NCBI GenBank assembly: GCA_964631835.1
Contig: CAZWAD010000008.1
Location: 62,001-126,000 of the forward strand
Direction of reading: 5' to 3'
Origin: Bog-950 sp964631835
Lineage (GTDB): Bacteria > Bacteroidota > Bacteroidia > Chitinophagales > LD1
Length of the DNA: 64,000 bases
Part shown: positions 59,998 through 64,000 of the stretch, piece after piece
Numbering within the stretch: position 1 is the stretch's first letter
Layout: the number at the start of each line of letters is the position of its first letter
Notes under the pieces: model-generated
The model's database searches: none
What the model was told of the DNA's origin: nothing
Seen by the model: only the letters and a program-made list of their open reading frames with translations
Program-made: the position numbers and the translations under genes

Positions 59998-60003
59998 CGA
60001 CCT

Positions 60004-62307
60004 ATGTTTCCCGGGAAAAGCATGGTTACATGCCTCAGCTTGTTTGATGCTAAATGTGTTGTTTGGAGACTGGTTTTGGTGTTGTTCCCTCTGAACATAT
60101 TCAGTGCAGAAAGTGTCACACTAACCATAACACGGGGCGATAACAATACCGTTCTGACTGATGCCATAATAAAAATAGCTTCTCTCACAGGCGAAACTCG
60201 CCAGAAAAGCATTATCGGACTGACTGACGCAACAGGAAAGTTTACGTTTACTTATTCTCAGCCGGTAATTATTTCCATTTCACACCTCGGGTATTCCACT
60301 ATTACCGATACACTTTATTCACCGGAGGACAAAACATATTTTATTGCCCCCCTTTCACAGAGTGTTCCCGATGTGGTGGTTACGGGACAGTACGGTATTA
60401 ACTCGGTTCAGAATTCAGTGTATGAAGTAAAAGTACTCAACAGCGAAACCTTGAAGTCGAAAGGGGCAAACAATCTGCGCGAGGCACTTCAAACAGAGCT
60501 AAGCGTTGACCTCGGTCAAGACCCGCTTTTCGGCAGCAGCATGAGTATAAACGGAATATCGGGCGAAGGGGTAAAGATTATGGTTGACGGGGTTCCAATT
60601 GTTGGGCGAACAGATGGTAAACTTGACCTAAGCCAAATTACGATAAGTAACATTGATCATATTGAAATTGTGGAAGGTCCGCTTTCGGTCATTTACGGAA
60701 CCGATGCTATAGGTGGTGTAGTGAACATCATCACTAAAACTTTCCAGAAGGAAAAGGTGAACCTGAACCTGCGCGGCTATTACGAAAGCGCTGGTCAGTA
60801 TAATGCTGAATTCAACTCCGGCTTTTCGTTTAAGAAACATCAGGTTTACCTGAGCGGAGGGAGGAATTTCTTCGGGGGCTATACAACGCTTCGTACTGTG
60901 CCCCGGTTTAAGGAATGGAAACCCAGGGAGCAGTATTTTGCCGATGCCAAATATATCTACAATGGCAACCGGTTCCGAATTTCGCTTACCGGTTCCTTTT
61001 TCCGTGAGCTGATGCTTGACCGGAGCTCGCCCAAACGCACATTGAGCTACGATAACAACGATACTTTGTGGACTTACACCGGTAACGATGCCCATTACCT
61101 CACTTACCGTCCGCGGGCGGCAGCCTCGCTCATGTACCGGTTTAAGGAAAACAATCAGTTGGATGTTCTGCTTGCTTACTCGGGCTTCTTCCGCTTTGCT
61201 AATTCATATGTAAAGAATTTAGTTACCGGTAACGGGAAGCTGTCGCAGGATAAAAGCGCGCACGACACTGCGCGTTATCATCAGTTAACCGGTCGGGCCA
61301 CTTATGCGCTCCCCGCATGGAATAGCAAGCTCAATTTTCTTTTTGGTGTTGACCTGAACCAGGAATACATTACTCAAACACGCATACAAGGCGAAACAAA
61401 AAAGCGCGGTGATTATGCCGCTTTCGGAAGTGTACGGCTAACCCTGGTAAAGAACCTCGATATTCAACCGGCTGTGCGTTTTGCCTACAATTCGCTATAC
61501 CGCGCACCGTTAATTCCATCGCTTAACCTGCGTTACGGATGGAACGATAGATTGGTTTTCAGAACATCGTATGGCAGAGGTTACCGCTCTCCCTCTATTC
61601 GCGAACTTTTCCTCCGTTTCAATATTGATGCACACGTTATTGAAGGCAACGAAAACCTGAAGCCTGAAGACGGACATAATGCCGCCACATCGCTCAGCTA
61701 TTTTTTGAAATTTGGAAAGCACTCGTTTGCCTTTACCGCTTCAGGATTTTTTAATTACATCTTTAATAAAATTGATTTGGTACTGCTTGGCAATAACAAC
61801 AGCGGCACACCGGTGTATCAGTACAGCAATTTTGCAAGATACTCCACTTACGGTGGCGAAGCGGGGATAACTTACAACTGGAAACAATTTAGGCTGGCGG
61901 CAACTACACAGTTAACCGGTTACAGAATAATTTACAACACGAACAGCGATGAATTACTAACCATGTGGAGCACCGATTTTACTGCTTCTGCCGGTTACCT
62001 GATTCCGAAAGCGGAAATTGGTGTGAATGTGAACTACAAATTTAACGGGGCGAAGCCCCTGTTCAGTGTTGATCGGCAGTTCCGCGAAGGGAAGAGACTG
62101 GCTTATCACCTTTTAGATATTTCGCTAAGCAGAAATTTCTGGAAAGACAGGATTCAGTTAGTCGTAGGCGCAAAGAATTTGGCCGGGGTTAAGAATGTGG
62201 CGGTGGAGGGAGCAGTGGTGGTGGGTCACAGCACCAACCCGGGGCGCGTGAACATAGGCTGGGGACAAACATTTTTCACCACTTTAGTTTTACATTTCGG
62301 AAAATGA
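60004..62307 (+). CDS. hmuR: HmuR-like TonB-dependent haem receptor
   Basis: A TonB-dependent receptor of about 767 residues. The frame opens at a TTG (59995), but the -7 element overlaps that, so ATG 60004 or, more likely for a normal leader, ATG 60022 is the start. The protein has a signal segment (LVLVLFPLNIFSAES), a carboxypeptidase-like domain (about 35-115), a plug (about 125-240, with INGISGEGVKIMVDGVPIVG and VEGPLSVIYGTDAIGGVVNI) and a barrel. Haem-receptor features lie near 525-555: YGRGYRSPSIRELF corresponds to the FRAP box, GNENLKPEDG to the NPNL box, and His at about 544 (NIDAHVIEG) lies between them. The HmuY-like haem binder overlaps it by four bases. Haem uptake is well supported. 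Confidence 0.85.
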   Translation: MFPGKSMVTCLSLFDAKCVVWRLVLVLFPLNIFSAESVTLTITRGDNNTVLTDAIIKIASLTGETRQKSIIGLTDATGKFTFTYSQPVIISISHLGYSTITDTLYSPEDKTYFIAPLSQSVPDVVVTGQYGINSVQNSVYEVKVLNSETLKSKGANNLREALQTELSVDLGQDPLFGSSMSINGISGEGVKIMVDGVPIVGRTDGKLDLSQITISNIDHIEIVEGPLSVIYGTDAIGGVVNIITKTFQKEKVNLNLRGYYESAGQYNAEFNSGFSFKKHQVYLSGGRNFFGGYTTLRTVPRFKEWKPREQYFADAKYIYNGNRFRISLTGSFFRELMLDRSSPKRTLSYDNNDTLWTYTGNDAHYLTYRPRAAASLMYRFKENNQLDVLLAYSGFFRFANSYVKNLVTGNGKLSQDKSAHDTARYHQLTGRATYALPAWNSKLNFLFGVDLNQEYITQTRIQGETKKRGDYAAFGSVRLTLVKNLDIQPAVRFAYNSLYRAPLIPSLNLRYGWNDRLVFRTSYGRGYRSPSIRELFLRFNIDAHVIEGNENLKPEDGHNAATSLSYFLKFGKHSFAFTASGFFNYIFNKIDLVLLGNNNSGTPVYQYSNFARYSTYGGEAGITYNWKQFRLAATTQLTGYRIIYNTNSDELLTMWSTDFTASAGYLIPKAEIGVNVNYKFNGAKPLFSVDRQFREGKRLAYHLLDISLSRNFWKDRIQLVVGAKNLAGVKNVAVEGAVVVGHSTNPGRVNIGWGQTFFTTLVLHFGK

Positions 62308-63308
62308 AAAGGGAAATTATCGGAACCATTTTGGTATTGCTGTTCACTATTTCTTCTTGCTTTAAAGAGAAAAACCTGGCCCCTCCTTCTAATCAGAACA
62401 TGGGGCAAACCAATGTAATTGAAATGGGGCCGGAATACACCGACCAGTTTTTTTTCAGCCTGGAAACCAACTCCGTTATCAGCCATAATTCAAGATTCAT
62501 TTACGACCTGATGTTCGACTGCGCTCCGGGTAAATTCAACATCTGGCTTAATACCGCCAAATTCATGTCACTGGTTCAAACGAATAAAGCTTCGCTGGAT
62601 GCAGTTACTATCAATGATACTACAGGAATAGATTTCAGGTATGAGTTAGGAGAATTTAATCCCGATTCCAATTCGTTCGGGCAATGGTGGAATACGCTTT
62701 CAGCGCAGCCGGTCAGTTCCGGTAAGGTTTATATTGTTAACCTCGGAAAAGATGCACAGGGCAACGCCACCGGCTTTATGAAAATGAAGGTGAATGATTT
62801 CTTCGGAAGTTCATACTCCGTAACGTATTCAGCTATTGACGATTCGGATTCTGCTACTGCTTTAATCAGCAAAGACCCAAACCGTAATTATTCCTATTTC
62901 AGTTTTGCAAACGGGATTGTAAATATTGAGCCCGATAAATCTTTATGGGATTTGTGCTTTACCCGCTACACAATTATTTTTTACGAACCCGATTTTACTT
63001 TACCCTATGAAGTAACCGGTGTGCTGCACAATCCCGACCGGGTTCAGGCGTATATGGATTCAACGGTTGTGTTCGACAGTATTGATATTGCTGATTTTAA
63101 TACCGCTCGCCTGCTGACAAGGCGAGATGCTGTTGGTTATACCTGGAAACTGATTAACGACCCGCAAAACCTTGCGTACTATTCCATCAAATTCAACTAC
63201 ACTTATTTCATTAAAGCCGATGAAAACCGGTACTACAAACTCCGGTTCTTCGACTTTTACCGCAACGGGTTAAAGGGCTACCCGGCTTTTGAGTACTACC
63301 AGTTGTAG
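62304..63308 (+). CDS. hmuY: HmuY-like haem-binding lipoprotein
   Basis: A 334-residue lipoprotein with lipobox LLFTISSCFKEK. The body shows HmuY-family features: DQFFFSLETN, SLWDLCFTRYTIIF in the middle, and the diagnostic C-terminal YYKLRFFDFYRNGLKGYPAF. HmuY proteins are surface hemophores that take haem from host or environmental haemoproteins and pass it to HmuR. It is longer than the Porphyromonas protein (about 216 residues) and its haem ligands (two His there) cannot be placed by eye. Its ATG overlaps the receptor stop (ATGA), so the two are co-translated. The inverted repeat at 63331-63364 lies after the stop. Confidence 0.85.
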   Translation: MKREIIGTILVLLFTISSCFKEKNLAPPSNQNMGQTNVIEMGPEYTDQFFFSLETNSVISHNSRFIYDLMFDCAPGKFNIWLNTAKFMSLVQTNKASLDAVTINDTTGIDFRYELGEFNPDSNSFGQWWNTLSAQPVSSGKVYIVNLGKDAQGNATGFMKMKVNDFFGSSYSVTYSAIDDSDSATALISKDPNRNYSYFSFANGIVNIEPDKSLWDLCFTRYTIIFYEPDFTLPYEVTGVLHNPDRVQAYMDSTVVFDSIDIADFNTARLLTRRDAVGYTWKLINDPQNLAYYSIKFNYTYFIKADENRYYKLRFFDFYRNGLKGYPAFEYYQL

Positions 63309-63330
63309 GCGGATAAGTTATAATGAACAT

Positions 63331-63364
63331 AGCCGAAACTTTCCATGAGGAAAAGGTTTCGGCT
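63331..63364. terminator. Inverted repeat between convergent hmuY and floA
   Basis: AGCCGAAAC (63331-63339) pairs with GTTTCGGCT (63356-63364); the stem extends inward through TTTCC/GGAAA with a small bulge. There is only a weak T run after it, so a terminator role is likely but not certain. Confidence 0.45.
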
Positions 63365-63408
63365 ACGCTCAGCCAGACATATTTTTCAGAAGACTAGTGT
63401 GCCGCTTC

Positions 63409-64000
63409 CTATTTTTTATCGCCAGGGTTCTTTCCAATGCTATCGCGCATGGAAGTATCGGCCTGAATGTTCTGCATTTTGTAATAATCCATTATACCCA
63501 GGTGTCCGTTTCTGAAAGCTTCAGCCATAGCCATAGGAATCTGCACTTCGGCTTCAATCACTTTTGCGCGTGCTTCCTGAGCTTTGGCTTTCATTTCCTG
63601 TTCTAAAGCAATAGCCATAGCCCTGCGCTCTTCAGCTTTTGCCTGTGCAATGTTCTTATCGGCATTAGCCTGGTCCATTTGCAGGCTGGCGCCTATGTTT
63701 TTTCCGATGTCAATATCGGCAATGTCAATGGATAGAATTTCAAACGCAGTTCCTGAATCGAGACCTTTGGCAAGCACCACTTTCGAAATAGAATCAGGAT
63801 TTTCCATTACCGCTTTATGCGAAGTGGAAGAGCCTATGGATGTAACAATACCCTCGCCCACGCGCGCCAGCACTGTTTCTTCACCGGCACCGCCTACCAG
63901 CTGCTTGATATTAGCGCGCACCGTAACCCGGGCTTTGGTGATTAACTGAATTCCGTCTTTAGCCACAGCAGTAACCGCGGGGCTTTCAATTACCTTGGGG
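63409..64000 (-). CDS. floA: FloA-type flotillin-like SPFH protein, 5' part outside the window
   Basis: The C-terminal 196 residues of a FloA (UPF0365) protein; the frame runs off the right edge with PKVIESPAVTAVAKDGIQLI, so an internal GTG at 63966 is not the start. FloA has an N-terminal membrane helix (not in the window), an SPFH domain and a long C-terminal coiled coil. Here SPFH residues TKARVTVRANIKQLVGGAGE are visible, followed by an Ala/Glu/Lys-rich coiled coil (IAQAKAEERRAMAIALEQEM) and a short tail. FloA organises bacterial membrane microdomains. It is convergent with hmuY. Confidence 0.92.
   Translation of the reverse strand, partial: PKVIESPAVTAVAKDGIQLITKARVTVRANIKQLVGGAGEETVLARVGEGIVTSIGSSTSHKAVMENPDSISKVVLAKGLDSGTAFEILSIDIADIDIGKNIGASLQMDQANADKNIAQAKAEERRAMAIALEQEMKAKAQEARAKVIEAEVQIPMAMAEAFRNGHLGIMDYYKMQNIQADTSMRDSIGKNPGDKK

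Overview
The window is a chromosomal segment of a Bacteroidota bacterium, probably close to the Chitinophagales/Sphingobacteriales type. The evidence is a SusC/SusD pair, several TonB-dependent receptors with carboxypeptidase-like N-terminal domains, a protein ending in a type IX secretion (T9SS) sorting domain, an HmuR/HmuY-like haem pair, an acetyl/succinylornithine-type carbamoyltransferase, and repeated promoters matching the Bacteroidota -7 element TAnnTTTG. No rRNA, tRNA, prophage, transposase or CRISPR array was found; most of the window is ordinary core genome.

Layout. 0-7 kb: partial HTTM-type membrane protein, a degenerate 21-bp repeat array, a fibronectin-III protein, CorA, MsrB, a Wzi/RemB-like outer-membrane protein, a MerR regulator and an M23 peptidase. 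7-13 kb: alaS, gatB, a TlpA-like lipoprotein and a small beta-barrel. 13-18 kb: SusC/SusD. 18-22 kb: two related Xre-type regulators flanking a PAS histidine kinase; the first regulator is frameshifted at a run of eight T. 22-27 kb: FAD oxidoreductase, SWIB protein, AidB-like acyl-CoA dehydrogenase, small membrane proteins, an HTH-like protein and a STAS protein. 27.7-36.7 kb: a phosphate locus (T9SS beta-helix protein, TonB receptor, OmpR/PhoB-type regulator, DUF47 PhoU-like protein, PiT transporter, OprP/O-like porin). 36.7-38.1 kb: gene-free and repeat-rich, with a second 21-bp array. 38-44 kb: pyrR, pyrB, a DUF1571-like protein with a LysM-like insert, an Mpo1-like protein, menE and rpsA. 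45-50 kb: leftward arginine operon (GNAT, argG, argC, argD, argF'). 50.7-56.8 kb: divergent gltB-gltD. 56.8-64 kb: DUF255 protein, deoxyhypusine synthase-like protein, HmuR/HmuY-like haem pair and a partial floA.

Two observations stand out. First, five promoters in the phosphate locus carry CTTAACAT-like octamers spaced by 11 bp, ending 15-16 bp before a TAnnTTTG-like -7 element. This layout resembles a PHO box and suggests that the TonB receptor and the T9SS protein belong to the same phosphate-starvation regulon as the transporter, PhoU-like protein and porin. Second, two unlinked intergenic arrays (1196-1510 and 37547-38011) share an exact 21-bp period and a CGTAAT core at the same phase. 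I do not recognise either as a known repeat class.

Metabolically, gltBD makes the glutamate that feeds the adjacent divergent arginine operon. argB, argH and the deacylase are not in the window and must lie elsewhere.
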